A DNA stretch of 64,000 bases from Candidatus Fimenecus excrementigallinarum (GTDB lineage: Bacteria; Bacillota; Clostridia; Oscillospirales; Acutalibacteraceae): positions 1 to 64,000 of the forward strand of contig DVMW01000012.1 in NCBI GenBank assembly GCA_018714805.1, in the 5' to 3' direction. Made by a program: the position numbers and the translations under genes. Position 1 is the first letter of the stretch. Every line of letters begins with the position of its first letter. Positions 9,214 through 19,332 of the stretch are shown here, piece by piece. The notes below the pieces were generated by a model. It was given only the letters and a program-made list of their open reading frames with translations, was not told the DNA's origin and made no database searches.

Positions 9214-10713
9214 TTGGCTTTCGAATTTTTCAAACGAAACCGGCGAAAGATTTTCCTGGCGCTGCGCATGAGCGCGATGTTTGCGCTGTCTTTGGCGGTC
9301 GTGTTCTTTTCGACTGCGTTCGCCCCGCAGATGTTCCGGGAACAGGAGGCAAAGCCGGCGGATGCGCCAACGGACCTGCTCGAGGCCGAGCAGACAACCG
9401 TGCCCGAAACGACGCTGCCCGCCGAAACAACCACGCAGCCGCCGACAACGGCGGCGGACACCTCCCAGTATAAGGCCAACACAAACGTCGTCGTGCAGGT
9501 CGCGACCGGCGACCGGGAAAAGGACGAGGACAAGGGCGGCGAAAAGGTCGAGGACAGCTCGCTTTCCGGCGGCAGCAGCGGCAGCGGCGCGCAGATTGAG
9601 CAGGGCAGCAGCGAAAAGCCCGCGCCCGGCACGCTGGATGTGCTCGCGTCGCGGTACTCCGACTATGTGTATGCCGACGTCTCCGCGGTCTCCGGGCTTG
9701 TCGAGATTTCCGGCACGCCGTTTTATCTCAATGAGAACCACACGCCCTTTTCCGGCATTATGAAGCTCGACGGCCGCAACGTCCGCTTCAACAGCCGCGG
9801 CGCGCTGGCGTCGAAGGTCGGCATTGACGTCTCCCAATGGAACGGGACGATTGACTGGGCGCGCGTCAAAGCGTCGGGCGTCGATTACGCCATTGTCCGC
9901 GTCGGCTTCCGCGGCTACGGCACGTCCGACCCGGTCAAGCCCGTAATGCAGGACAAAAATGTGGAGCAGAACATCCGCGGCGCGCTTGCGGCGGGCCTGG
10001 ACGTCGGACTTTATTTTTACAGCCAGGCCATCAACCGGGAAGAAGCGCTCGAAGAGGCGGGTGCGTGCGTCAAGATAGCGGAAGACTATAAAATCACATA
10101 TCCCATCTATTTCGATACGGAATTTGCCACAAGCGGCCACACCGGCCGCGCGGACAAGCTCGACGCCAAAACGCGGACCGACCTTGCCGTCGCGTTCTGC
10201 GAGGCGGTGCGAAACGCGGGCTACACGGCGGGCGTGTATGCGTCCAAATCCTTCTTCTACGATGAGCTGGAATTCAGCCGGCTGCAGCGGTATGAAATCT
10301 GGGTCGCGCACTATACGTCGCGCGTGACGGATTTTTCGCACCCGTACGAGGCCTGGCAGTACACCGCCGAGGGCAAGGTGGACGGCATTTCCGGCTATAC
10401 GGATTTAAACATCGGGCTTTATGACTACCGCGCAAAATCGGATATGCAGTCGGTCGGCTCGAACGTGCTTTTGACCGACACCGCCGGAATGCGGGCGTAC
10501 CGCACCGCCGAGCAGGGCGTTGCGCAGTATGCCGCGTCCCCGGACGACGCGCTTTACAAAACCGTGTCCGCCTCCATTGCGGTGCTGCCGCAGGCCGCGG
10601 TGCGCGACGCGCTGCAAAAGGCGCTGAACGACGCGCGCGCGAATGCCATGACCACGCAGCCGGCGTCGACCGCCCCCGCCGTTACGAAGCAGGACCCGAC
10701 CATAACCGCATAA
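9214..10713 (+). CDS. membrane-tethered GH25 lysozyme-like protein
   Basis: N-terminal TM, T/P/E-rich linker, GH25 domain 'GIDVSQWNGTIDWARVKASGVDYAIVRVGFRGYG...PIYFDTEF...YASKSFFYDEL...WVAHYT...EAWQYT'. Confidence 0.85.
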   Translation: MAFEFFKRNRRKIFLALRMSAMFALSLAVVFFSTAFAPQMFREQEAKPADAPTDLLEAEQTTVPETTLPAETTTQPPTTAADTSQYKANTNVVVQVATGDREKDEDKGGEKVEDSSLSGGSSGSGAQIEQGSSEKPAPGTLDVLASRYSDYVYADVSAVSGLVEISGTPFYLNENHTPFSGIMKLDGRNVRFNSRGALASKVGIDVSQWNGTIDWARVKASGVDYAIVRVGFRGYGTSDPVKPVMQDKNVEQNIRGALAAGLDVGLYFYSQAINREEALEEAGACVKIAEDYKITYPIYFDTEFATSGHTGRADKLDAKTRTDLAVAFCEAVRNAGYTAGVYASKSFFYDELEFSRLQRYEIWVAHYTSRVTDFSHPYEAWQYTAEGKVDGISGYTDLNIGLYDYRAKSDMQSVGSNVLLTDTAGMRAYRTAEQGVAQYAASPDDALYKTVSASIAVLPQAAVRDALQKALNDARANAMTTQPASTAPAVTKQDPTITA

Positions 10714-10727
10714 AACCAAACGTGCAG

Positions 10728-10760
10728 AAAAAGCAGACCGGCGTCTGCTTTTTCTTTTTT
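10728..10760 (+). terminator. intrinsic terminator
   Basis: AAAAAGCAGAC-CGGC-GTCTGCTTTTT then T-run. Confidence 0.85.
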
Positions 10761-10826
10761 CGGACTTGCAAGCGGAAAAGCAAAGGCGCATATAGTGGTT
10801 TAAAGGCAAAAAGGGGAGATTGCGCC

Positions 10827-11516
10827 GTGTTTTTAGAACTGCTTTCCGCCATCAGCACAAATATCCTGTATTTCCTCCTGCACATCGAGGGGGCGAGCTC
10901 CTTCCCGAAGCCCCTGTCCGCGAAGGCCGAGCGTGAGGCGCTCGAGGCGTACCGGGCGGGAGACGAGTCGGCGCGCGACCGGCTAATCGAGCACAACCTG
11001 CGCCTGGTCGCGCACATCATCAAAAAATATTATGCGTCCTATTCCGACCAGGACGACCTCATTTCGATTGGAACGATTGGCCTTATCAAGGCGATTGGCT
11101 CCTATGACGGCAAAAAGGGGACGCGCCTTGCAACCTATGCCGCGCGGTGCATTGAAAACGAGATTCTGATGTATTTCCGTTCCCGCCGCAAAAGCGCGCA
11201 GGACATCTCCATGAACGACCCCATCGATTCCGACCCGGAGGGCAACCCGCTGACGCTTTCGGAGATTCTGTATACCGACGACACGATAGCCGACGACCTG
11301 GACCGCAAGGTGCAGGCGGAAAAGGTGCGCCGGTTTGTGCGGGAGCTTACCGACGAACGCGCGCGGGAAATTATTGTGCGCCGCTACGGGCTCGACGGCG
11401 AGCAACCCGAAACCCAGCGCGAGGTCGCCGACAGGCTGCGCATATCCCGGTCCTATGTCTCGCGTATCGAAAAGCGCGCGCTCGGCGTCCTGCGCAGCCG
11501 GTTCGGGCCGCAATAA
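10827..11516 (+). CDS. sigK: RNA polymerase sporulation sigma factor SigK (pro-sigma-K), uninterrupted
   Basis: Hydrophobic pro-sequence 'ISTNILYFLLHIEGASSFPKPLS'; 'IEHNLRLVAHIIKKY...DLISIGTIGLIKAIGSYDGKKGTRLATYAARCIENEILMYFR'; 'RISRSYVSRIEKRAL'. Confidence 0.9.
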   Translation: MFLELLSAISTNILYFLLHIEGASSFPKPLSAKAEREALEAYRAGDESARDRLIEHNLRLVAHIIKKYYASYSDQDDLISIGTIGLIKAIGSYDGKKGTRLATYAARCIENEILMYFRSRRKSAQDISMNDPIDSDPEGNPLTLSEILYTDDTIADDLDRKVQAEKVRRFVRELTDERAREIIVRRYGLDGEQPETQREVADRLRISRSYVSRIEKRALGVLRSRFGPQ

Positions 11517-11608
11517 ACCGCGCAATATTCACAGTCTGTTTACTTGCTATTTGCGGCCTGTTGTGGTAAAATAATTCAAATATCGGTCAAAAGGGGGCGT
11601 GGGCGCAA

Positions 11609-12115
11609 ATGGTCATTTTGGGAATCGACCCGGGCTATGCGATTGTCGGCTACGGCGTGCTGGAATACCGGGGCAGCCGCTTTTCGGTCCTCGATTACGG
11701 CGCCGTGACGACCGAGGCCCACACGCCGTTTCCGGACAGGCTGGAACGCATTTACGCGGACTTGAACGCGCTTATGCAAAAATGGCGCCCGCAGGCCATG
11801 GCCATAGAAAAGCTGTTTTACAACACCAACGCCAAAACCGTTATCGACGTGGCGCAGGCGCGCGGCGTTACGGTGCTTGCCGCAAAGCAAAACGGCGTGG
11901 AGATTTTTGAGTATACCCCGCTGCAGGTCAAGCAGAGCGTGGTCGGCTACGGCCGCGCGGAAAAAAAGCAGGTGCAGGAGATGACCCGCCTCATTTTGCA
12001 TCTGGAAAAGGTCCCGAAGCCCGACGACACCGCCGACGCGCTCGCCATGGCAATCTGCCACGGCCACGCCAGCGGCTCCTTAATGGGCAAACTGCGGCAG
12101 GCGGAAAGGCGGTAA
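11609..12115 (+). CDS. ruvC: Holliday junction resolvase RuvC
   Basis: 'ILGIDPGYAIVGYGVL...QAMAIEKLFYNTNAKTVIDVAQARGV...KPDDTADALAMAICH'. Confidence 0.95.
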   Translation: MVILGIDPGYAIVGYGVLEYRGSRFSVLDYGAVTTEAHTPFPDRLERIYADLNALMQKWRPQAMAIEKLFYNTNAKTVIDVAQARGVTVLAAKQNGVEIFEYTPLQVKQSVVGYGRAEKKQVQEMTRLILHLEKVPKPDDTADALAMAICHGHASGSLMGKLRQAERR

Positions 12116-12119
12116 GGCT

Positions 12120-12728
12120 ATGTTTTATTCGATTACGGGCAAAATTGTTTTTCTCGACACGCAAAGCGTGGCGCTGGAAACCGGCGGCGTGGCGTTTCGG
12201 TGCAGCACGACGCTGACGACCTTAAAGCAGATTGGCGAAAAGGGGCGCACGGCGACGCTGTACACCCATTTGAACGTCCGCGAGGACGCGCTCGATTTGT
12301 TCGGCTTTGCAAGCGAGCAGGAGCTCGAGTGCTTTAAGCTTCTGATAGGCGTTTCCGGCGTCGGGCCGAAGGCGGCGCTGTCCATTCTTTCGGAGCTGCC
12401 GCCCGACAAGCTGGCGCTGTGCCTTGCGACCGGCGACAGCAAGGCCATCACCCGTGCGCCGGGCGTCGGGCCGAAGCTTGCGCAGCGCGTGGTGCTCGAG
12501 CTCAAGGACAAGCTCGCCAAGGGGCTGGAGCTGTCCGCCGTTACGCCGGAGATTGAGGCGGCGGGCATAGCCGCGGCGACCGGCAATGCGGCGGAGGCCG
12601 TCAGCGCGCTTTCGATGCTTGGATATTCGCAAAGCGAGGCGGCGGCGGCCGTTTCCCGGCTGGACGCCGCGCTTTCCGTGGAGGAGCTTATCCGGCAGGC
12701 ATTAAAAAGCCTTGCAAGGCAGGTATGA
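12120..12728 (+). CDS. ruvA: Holliday junction branch migration protein RuvA
   Basis: 'MFYSITGKIV...HLNVREDALDLFGF...FKLLIGVSGVGPKAALSILS'; ruvC-A-B order. Confidence 0.95.
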   Translation: MFYSITGKIVFLDTQSVALETGGVAFRCSTTLTTLKQIGEKGRTATLYTHLNVREDALDLFGFASEQELECFKLLIGVSGVGPKAALSILSELPPDKLALCLATGDSKAITRAPGVGPKLAQRVVLELKDKLAKGLELSAVTPEIEAAGIAAATGNAAEAVSALSMLGYSQSEAAAAVSRLDAALSVEELIRQALKSLARQV

Positions 12729-12731
12729 TAG

Positions 12732-13760
12732 ATGGATTTTGACAACGAAAACCGCATCGTTTCCCCCGATTACAACGCCGCGGACGAGGCGCTCGAGCTT
12801 TCCCTGCGTCCCAGGACGCTGCACGACTACATCGGGCAGGAAAAGGTCAAGGAAAATTTGAAAATTTATATCGAGGCCGCAAAAGCGCGCGGCGAGCAGC
12901 TGGACCACGTGCTGCTCTACGGCCCGCCGGGCCTCGGCAAAACGACGCTCGCGGGCATTATTGCCAATGAAATGCAGGTGCAGTTCCGCGTGACGTCCGG
13001 CCCCGCCATTGAAAAGCCGGGCGACCTTGCGGCGCTGCTGACAAACCTTTCGGACGGCGACGTTTTGTTTATCGACGAGATTCACCGCCTCTCGCGCAGC
13101 GTGGAAGAGGTGCTGTACCCCGCCATGGAGGACAGCGCTTTGGACATCATCATCGGCAAAGGTCCCTCGGCGCGCTCCATTCGGATTGATTTGCCGCATT
13201 TTACGCTGGTCGGGGCGACGACGCGCGCCGGGCAGCTGACAGCGCCCTTGCGCGACCGGTTCGGCGTTGTCGCAAGGCTGGAAATGTACACTTCCGAGGA
13301 GCTTTCGCAGATTGTCCGCCGCAGCGCCGGCATCTTAGGCATTGCGATAGACGACGGCGGCGCTTTGGAGATTGCGTCGCGCGCGCGGGGCACGCCGCGT
13401 ATCGCGAACCGCCTTTTGAAGCGCGCGCGGGATTTCGCGCAGGTCATGGGCAACGGCGTTATCACGAAGGACACGGCGCAGATTGCGCTGTCGCGCATGG
13501 AGATAGACGCGCTGGGGCTCGACAACATCGACCGGCTTCTTTTGACGGCGATGATTCGCAATTACAACGGCGGCCCGGTAGGGCTTGAGACGCTCGCGGC
13601 GACCATCGGGGAAGAGGCGGTCACCATAGAGGACGTCTACGAGCCGTATCTTTTGCAGATTGGCTTTATTTCCAAAACCCCGCGCGGACGCGTCGCGACG
13701 GCTAAGGCGTATAAGCACCTGGGGCTCGCGATGCCGGGGCAGCAGCAGCTGGATTTGTAA
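12732..13760 (+). CDS. ruvB: Holliday junction branch migration helicase RuvB
   Basis: '[57 protein letters not shown]'. Confidence 0.97.
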   Translation: MDFDNENRIVSPDYNAADEALELSLRPRTLHDYIGQEKVKENLKIYIEAAKARGEQLDHVLLYGPPGLGKTTLAGIIANEMQVQFRVTSGPAIEKPGDLAALLTNLSDGDVLFIDEIHRLSRSVEEVLYPAMEDSALDIIIGKGPSARSIRIDLPHFTLVGATTRAGQLTAPLRDRFGVVARLEMYTSEELSQIVRRSAGILGIAIDDGGALEIASRARGTPRIANRLLKRARDFAQVMGNGVITKDTAQIALSRMEIDALGLDNIDRLLLTAMIRNYNGGPVGLETLAATIGEEAVTIEDVYEPYLLQIGFISKTPRGRVATAKAYKHLGLAMPGQQQLDL

Positions 13761-13781
13761 GATTTATCTGGAGGTATTGCG

Positions 13782-15131
13782 GTGGGAAGACTGTTTGGAA
13801 CGGACGGCGCACGCGGCGTCGCCAATACGGAAATTACGTGTGAGCTCGCCATGCAGATTGGCCGTGCGGCCGCCATGGTGCTGACCGAAAATCTGGCGCA
13901 CCGCCCAAGGGTGCTTATCGGCATGGACACGCGCGCGTCGGGGGAAATGCTCGAGGCGGCGCTGACCGCCGGCTTTTGCTCGGTCGGCGCGGACGTCTGC
14001 CTGCTCGGCGTGCTGCCGACGCCCGCCGTGGCGTACTTAGTCAAAGCGTACGGCTACGACGCGGGCGTGATGATTTCCGCTTCGCACAACCCGTGCGAAT
14101 ACAACGGCATTAAAATTTTCCAGTCCACGGGCTACAAGCTGCCCGACGCGCTGGAAAACGAGATAGAAGCCATCATTCTGGACGAAGCCAAGGTTCCGCC
14201 CGAGCCGGTCGGCGGCGAGGTCGGCCGCGTGACGCGCGCCGAAACGGCGGCAGAGGATTATATTCGCCACCTGCTCTCCACAACCGACGTGCGCTGCGAC
14301 GGCATGAAGATTGCCCTCGACTGCGCCAACGGCTCGGCGAGCGTGACCGCGCGCCGCGTGTTTGAGGCGCTCGGCGCCGAATGCGTGGTCATCCACGACA
14401 AGCCCGACGGCGTCAACATCAATCGGGACTGCGGCTCGACGCACCTTGCCGCTTTGCAGAAATGCGTCGTTGAAAACGGCTGCGACGCGGGCTTCGCCTT
14501 CGACGGCGACGCCGACCGGATGCTGGCGGTCAACCACCTCGGCGAGGAGGTCGACGGCGACCGCGCCATTGCGGTCTGCGCCAAGGCGATGAAGGCGGAG
14601 GGCCGGCTCCAGAAGGACACGGCCGTTGTGACCGTGATGAGCAACATGGGCTTTTTCAAGTTCTGCGCGCAAAACGGCATTGCCTGCGAAAAAACAAAGG
14701 TCGGCGACCGGTATGTGCTGGAAAATATGCTCCAACACGGCTATTCTATCGGCGGCGAGCAGTCCGGGCACATCATTTTCCTCGAGTACGCCACGACGGG
14801 CGACGGGCAGCTTTCCGCCATACAGCTTCTCAAGGTGTTAAAGAAAACCGGCAAGCCCTTAAAAACGCTTGCCGACGAGATGCGCGTATACCCCCAGGTG
14901 CTTTACAACGTCCGCGTGTCCAATTTCGGGCGCGTGCGCTTCGCCGAGGATGCGGAAATCCAAAACGCCATCCGCCGTACGGAGGCGGAACTGGGCGACG
15001 CCGGGCGCGTACTGGTGCGCGTATCCGGGACGGAGCCGCTTGTGCGCGTCATGCTTGAGGGCGAAAATGAGGAACAAATCCGTGTGCTCGGCGAGACGCT
15101 TGCCGAGGTGGTACGCGAAAGGTTGGTTTGA
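13782..15131 (+). CDS. glmM: phosphoglucosamine mutase
   Basis: 'GRLFGTDGARGVANTEITCELAMQIGRAAA...GVMISASHNPCEYNGIKIF...DGDADRML'. Confidence 0.95.
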   Translation: MGRLFGTDGARGVANTEITCELAMQIGRAAAMVLTENLAHRPRVLIGMDTRASGEMLEAALTAGFCSVGADVCLLGVLPTPAVAYLVKAYGYDAGVMISASHNPCEYNGIKIFQSTGYKLPDALENEIEAIILDEAKVPPEPVGGEVGRVTRAETAAEDYIRHLLSTTDVRCDGMKIALDCANGSASVTARRVFEALGAECVVIHDKPDGVNINRDCGSTHLAALQKCVVENGCDAGFAFDGDADRMLAVNHLGEEVDGDRAIAVCAKAMKAEGRLQKDTAVVTVMSNMGFFKFCAQNGIACEKTKVGDRYVLENMLQHGYSIGGEQSGHIIFLEYATTGDGQLSAIQLLKVLKKTGKPLKTLADEMRVYPQVLYNVRVSNFGRVRFAEDAEIQNAIRRTEAELGDAGRVLVRVSGTEPLVRVMLEGENEEQIRVLGETLAEVVRERLV

Positions 15132-15994
15132 TGCGCGTTTCGTCGCAATGGAAGGACTATACGCTGCTGGACTGCTCCGACGGCGAGCGGCTGGAACGCT
15201 GGGGCAAGGTGACGCTGGTGCGCCCCGACCCCCAGGTCATTTGGAAAACGCCGAAAACCCATCCGCTTTGGAAAAAGGCGGACGCCGTCTACCACCGTTC
15301 GCAGTCGGGCGGGGGACATTGGGAAACGCGCGCGCCGCTGCCGGACCGCTGGACGGTCGGGTACAAGGACCTGCGCTTCCACGTGCGCACCATGGGCTTT
15401 AAGCACACCGGCGTTTTTCCCGAACAGGCGGTCAACTGGGACCTGGTTTCCGAGCTGATTCGCCGCGCCGGCCGGCGTGTGCGCGTGCTCAACCTGTTCG
15501 CCTATACGGGGGCCGCTACCGTGTCCGCGCTGTATGCGGGCGCCGAGGTCGTCCATGTGGACGCGTCGCGCGGGATGGTCCAATGGGCGAAGGAAAACGC
15601 CCAGCTCTGCGGCGTGGCCGACCGGCCCGTGCGCTGGATTGTGGACGACTGCATCAAGTTCGTCCGCCGGGAAATCCGGCGCGGCAGCCGGTACGACATT
15701 CTTATCATGGACCCGCCCTCTTACGGCCGGGGACCCGGCGGCGAGGTCTGGAAGCTGGAAAACGAGGTTTACAGCTTCGTCGAGCTCTGCCGCGACGTGC
15801 TTTCGGACGAGCCGCTGGCGGTGCTGCTCAATTCCTATACGACCGGCCTTTCCCCGGCGGTGATGCAGTACATCCTCGGCAGCGTGCTTTGCCCGGCGCA
15901 CGGCGGCTCTGCGCAAAGCGGCGAAATCGGTCTCCCGGTGCAAAGCACGGGGCTTGTGCTGCCCTGCGGGGCGACCGCCATTTGGCGCAGATAA
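15131..15994 (+). CDS. class I SAM-dependent rRNA methyltransferase (RlmI/RlmK-like)
   Basis: 'VLNLFAYTGAATVSALYAGAEVVHVDASRGMVQWAKENA...ILIMDPPSYGRGPGGEVWKLE'; ATG overlaps glmM stop. Confidence 0.88.
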   Translation: MRVSSQWKDYTLLDCSDGERLERWGKVTLVRPDPQVIWKTPKTHPLWKKADAVYHRSQSGGGHWETRAPLPDRWTVGYKDLRFHVRTMGFKHTGVFPEQAVNWDLVSELIRRAGRRVRVLNLFAYTGAATVSALYAGAEVVHVDASRGMVQWAKENAQLCGVADRPVRWIVDDCIKFVRREIRRGSRYDILIMDPPSYGRGPGGEVWKLENEVYSFVELCRDVLSDEPLAVLLNSYTTGLSPAVMQYILGSVLCPAHGGSAQSGEIGLPVQSTGLVLPCGATAIWRR

Positions 15995-16012
15995 GGAAAA
16001 GGGATTACACCG

Positions 16013-16885
16013 ATGCAAGATGTGATTTTGGATTTTCAGGACGTGAGCTACCGCTATGCGGCGGACGAGGGCGAGACCCCGCTGCCGCTTTGCGTGCGCC
16101 ATGTGAATCTGCAAATCGAGCGCGGCAGCTTTACCGCGATATTAGGCCACAACGGCTCGGGCAAATCGACGCTCGCGAAGCTCTCCAATTCCATACTGGT
16201 TCCCGAAAGCGGGCGGGTGCTTGTCAACGGCATGGACACTTCGGACGAGGACCTGGCGTATGACATCCGCCGCACGGTCGGCGTCGTGTTTCAAAATCCC
16301 GACAACCAGATTGTCGCCTCCATTGTCGAAGAGGACGTGGCGTTCGGGCCGGAAAACCTGGGCGTTGCGCCCGCGGAGATTCGCAAACGCGTGGACGATG
16401 CGCTCAAGGCCGTCGGGATGTACGAATACCGCGGCCATGAGCCCCACAAGCTTTCCGGCGGGCAGAAGCAGCGCGTCGCCATCGCCGGGATGATAGCGAT
16501 GCTCCCCGAGGCGCTGGTGCTCGACGAACCGACCGCCATGCTCGACCCGCAGGGGCGCAAAGAGGTGCTCGAGACCATCCACCGCCTGCACCGCGAGCGG
16601 GGGATGACGGTCGTACTGATTACGCATTTTATGGAGGAAGCCGTGGACGTCGACCGGGTGCTTGTCATGGACGACGGCGCGATTCTGCTCGACGGTACGC
16701 CCGCCGACGTGTTTGCAAAAGCAGACCTCCTGCACAAAGCGGGGCTGGAGCTCCCGCGCGCGGCAAAGCTTGCCGCGGACCTTCGGGCGGCCGGTGCGCC
16801 GCTGCCCGAACACCTGCTGACGGCGCAGGCGCTGTCGGACGCTCTATACGATTTGCTCGGAGAAAAGACCCATGCCAATCCTTGA
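16013..16885 (+). CDS. ecfA1: ECF transporter ATPase EcfA1
   Basis: Walker A 'GHNGSGKSTLAK', signature 'KLSGGQKQRVAIAG', Walker B; ecfA1-A2-T-truA order. Confidence 0.92.
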   Translation: MQDVILDFQDVSYRYAADEGETPLPLCVRHVNLQIERGSFTAILGHNGSGKSTLAKLSNSILVPESGRVLVNGMDTSDEDLAYDIRRTVGVVFQNPDNQIVASIVEEDVAFGPENLGVAPAEIRKRVDDALKAVGMYEYRGHEPHKLSGGQKQRVAIAGMIAMLPEALVLDEPTAMLDPQGRKEVLETIHRLHRERGMTVVLITHFMEEAVDVDRVLVMDDGAILLDGTPADVFAKADLLHKAGLELPRAAKLAADLRAAGAPLPEHLLTAQALSDALYDLLGEKTHANP

Positions 16886-17738
16886 GACACGCAATCTCTC
16901 CTACGTCTACGGCGAGAACACGCCCTTTCGGGTGCAGGCGCTGCACGACGTCAGCATTTCCATCGAAAAAGGCGAGCTCGTGGGCATTATCGGCCACACG
17001 GGCTCGGGGAAAAGCACCCTGATGCAGCATCTCAACGGCCTTGTGAAGCCCACGTCGGGCGAGGTGCTGCTCGACGGCGAGAACATCCACGCCTCCAAAG
17101 CGGCGACCTACCGCGCGCGGTTTCGCGTCGGGCTCTGCTTCCAGTACCCGGAATACCAGCTGTTTGAAAGCACGGTCTATAAGGACATCGCCTTCGGTCC
17201 GCGCAATATGGGGCTTGCCAAAGCGCAGATTGACGAGCACGTGCGCCGGGCCGCTTCTTTTTTGGAAATCCGCGACGCCTGGCTCGACCGTTCGCCCTTT
17301 GATTTGTCCGGGGGCGAAAAACGGCGCGTGGCGATAGCCGGCGTGCTCGCGATGGAGCCCGAAATCCTGATTCTTGACGAGCCGACGGCCGGGCTGGACC
17401 CGCGCGGCCGGGCGCAGATAACGGCGCTTATCGAAAACTACCGCGCCTCGACGGGCAGCACGGTCCTGATTGTCTCGCACAGCATGGACGACGTGGCCGA
17501 AACGGCGTCGCGGGTCCTGGTTATGGACAACGGCGCGGTTGTGCTCGGCGGCACGGTGGACGAGGTCTTCCGCGACGCGCAGGCGCTTGTGCGCCACGGG
17601 CTTGACGTGCCGCAGCTGACAAGGGTATTTTTAAACCTGCGCGCGCGCGGCGTGGACGTGCCGACCGATATTTATACGGAGGACCAGGCGCGCCGCGTCC
17701 TTTTGCGGCTGCTGCGGGAAAGGGGCGTGACGGCATGA
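16872..17738 (+). CDS. ecfA2: ECF transporter ATPase EcfA2
   Basis: 'GHTGSGKSTLMQHLNGL', 'DLSGGEKRRVAIAGVLAMEPEILILDEPTAGLDPRGR'. Confidence 0.92.
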   Translation: MPILETRNLSYVYGENTPFRVQALHDVSISIEKGELVGIIGHTGSGKSTLMQHLNGLVKPTSGEVLLDGENIHASKAATYRARFRVGLCFQYPEYQLFESTVYKDIAFGPRNMGLAKAQIDEHVRRAASFLEIRDAWLDRSPFDLSGGEKRRVAIAGVLAMEPEILILDEPTAGLDPRGRAQITALIENYRASTGSTVLIVSHSMDDVAETASRVLVMDNGAVVLGGTVDEVFRDAQALVRHGLDVPQLTRVFLNLRARGVDVPTDIYTEDQARRVLLRLLRERGVTA

Positions 17739-18550
17739 TTCGGGACATTACCATCGGGCAGTATTTCCCGGGCGTCTCGCTTTTGCACAGGCTCGACCCG
17801 CGCTTGAAGCTTGCGCTGACCTTTGCGTACATTGTCGCGATTTTTTTCTGTAAAAATTTCGTGTCGCTCGGCGTTTGCGTGCTGTACCTGCTTACGGCCG
17901 TGGCGCTGTCGCGTCTTTCTTTAAAGCTGCTTGCCAAAAGCCTGAAGCCGATTGTCATTTTGGTGCTGCTGACGTCGGTTTTGCAGATATTTTACAACGA
18001 CGACGGCGCGGTGCTTTTCGGCAAGGGCTGGTACGCCGTGACGACGGGCGGCGTTTTGATGGCGGTGTTCACCACCGTGCGCATTGTCTCCCTGGTGCTT
18101 GCAAGCTCGCTTTTGACCTATACAACGTCGCCGACGCTGCTGACCGACGCCATTGAGCGGCTGTTTTCCCCGCTGAAGAAGCTGCACATCAACGTGCATT
18201 CCATCGCGATGATGATGACCATTGCGCTGCGCTTCATTCCGCTTTTGATTGACGAGGTCGACAAAATCATGTCCGCCCAAAAAGCGCGCGGCGCACAGCT
18301 GGATTCCGGCGGCCTTCTCAAGCGCGGGCAGGCGCTCATTCCGGTATTCATCCCGCTGTTTGTCAATGCGTTTACGCGCGCGTATGACCTGGCGTTCGCC
18401 ATGGAGTGCCGCTGCTACCGCGGGGGCGAGGGGCGCACAAGGCTGCGGGTTATGCGCCTTGCCCTGCGCGACTGGCTGACGATGGCGGTCACCGTGCTTT
18501 GCTTTGCGGGCATCGGCGTTGCCAACGCGCTGATGGCGTCGCTGATTTGA
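17735..18550 (+). CDS. ecfT: ECF transporter transmembrane protein EcfT
   Basis: 'HRLDPRLKLALTFAYIVAIF', 'AQKARGAQLDSGGLLKR' coupling-helix motif. Confidence 0.92.
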   Translation: MIRDITIGQYFPGVSLLHRLDPRLKLALTFAYIVAIFFCKNFVSLGVCVLYLLTAVALSRLSLKLLAKSLKPIVILVLLTSVLQIFYNDDGAVLFGKGWYAVTTGGVLMAVFTTVRIVSLVLASSLLTYTTSPTLLTDAIERLFSPLKKLHINVHSIAMMMTIALRFIPLLIDEVDKIMSAQKARGAQLDSGGLLKRGQALIPVFIPLFVNAFTRAYDLAFAMECRCYRGGEGRTRLRVMRLALRDWLTMAVTVLCFAGIGVANALMASLI

Positions 18551-18560
18551 CGGGGGAGTT

Positions 18561-19304
18561 ATGCGAAATTTTCTGCTGACGCTGCTGTTTGACGGCGGCG
18601 CTTACCACGGCTGGCAGGTGCAGGAAAACGCCGTTACGGTGCAGGAGACGCTGCAAAACGCGGCCGAACGCATCCTGGGCGCGCGCTGCCCCGTGACCGG
18701 CTGCAGCCGCACGGACGCGGGCGTGCACGCGCTGGGCTTTTGCTGCTGCCTGCGCGCCGAAACCGGCCTTTCGCCCGAACGCCTGCAGGCGGCGCTCAAT
18801 GCGGTGCTGCCGCGGGACATTGCCGTAGGCGGCTGCCGCGAGGTGCCGCTGACGTTCCATCCCCGGTACGATTGCCGCAGAAAGACGTACCGGTACCTGG
18901 TCTGGAACGGCAAAACGCGCAACCCGTTTTACGAGGGACGCGCCTGTTTTTACCCTTACCGCTTAGACGCCCCGTTTTTGCACGCGCAGGCGCAGGCCTT
19001 TTGCGGGAAGCATGATTTTTCCGCCTTCTGCGCGGCGAACGGCAGCGTCGAGGACAAGGTTCGGACGATTTACGCCTTTTCGGTCGAGCGGGAGGGGGAT
19101 TTGGTTCGCTTCACCGTTACGGGCGACGGCTTTTTGTACAACATGGTGCGCATCCTGGTCGGCACGCTGCTGGATTTGCAGGCGGGCAGGCTCGAGGCAG
19201 GCTCCCTTCCCGCCGTGCTCGAAAGCCGGGACCGTGCGCGCGCCGGCGCGACCGCGCCGGCCGAGGGGCTGTATCTTGTGCGCGCGGACTATGCGGACAT
19301 ATAA
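18561..19304 (+). CDS. truA: tRNA pseudouridine synthase A
   Basis: 'LLFDGGAYHGWQVQENAVTVQETL...GCSRTDAGVHALG...FLYNMVRILVGTLL'. Confidence 0.95.
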   Translation: MRNFLLTLLFDGGAYHGWQVQENAVTVQETLQNAAERILGARCPVTGCSRTDAGVHALGFCCCLRAETGLSPERLQAALNAVLPRDIAVGGCREVPLTFHPRYDCRRKTYRYLVWNGKTRNPFYEGRACFYPYRLDAPFLHAQAQAFCGKHDFSAFCAANGSVEDKVRTIYAFSVEREGDLVRFTVTGDGFLYNMVRILVGTLLDLQAGRLEAGSLPAVLESRDRARAGATAPAEGLYLVRADYADI

Positions 19305-19332
19305 AACAAAACGGTAAAGTGGGTCAAAGGGT

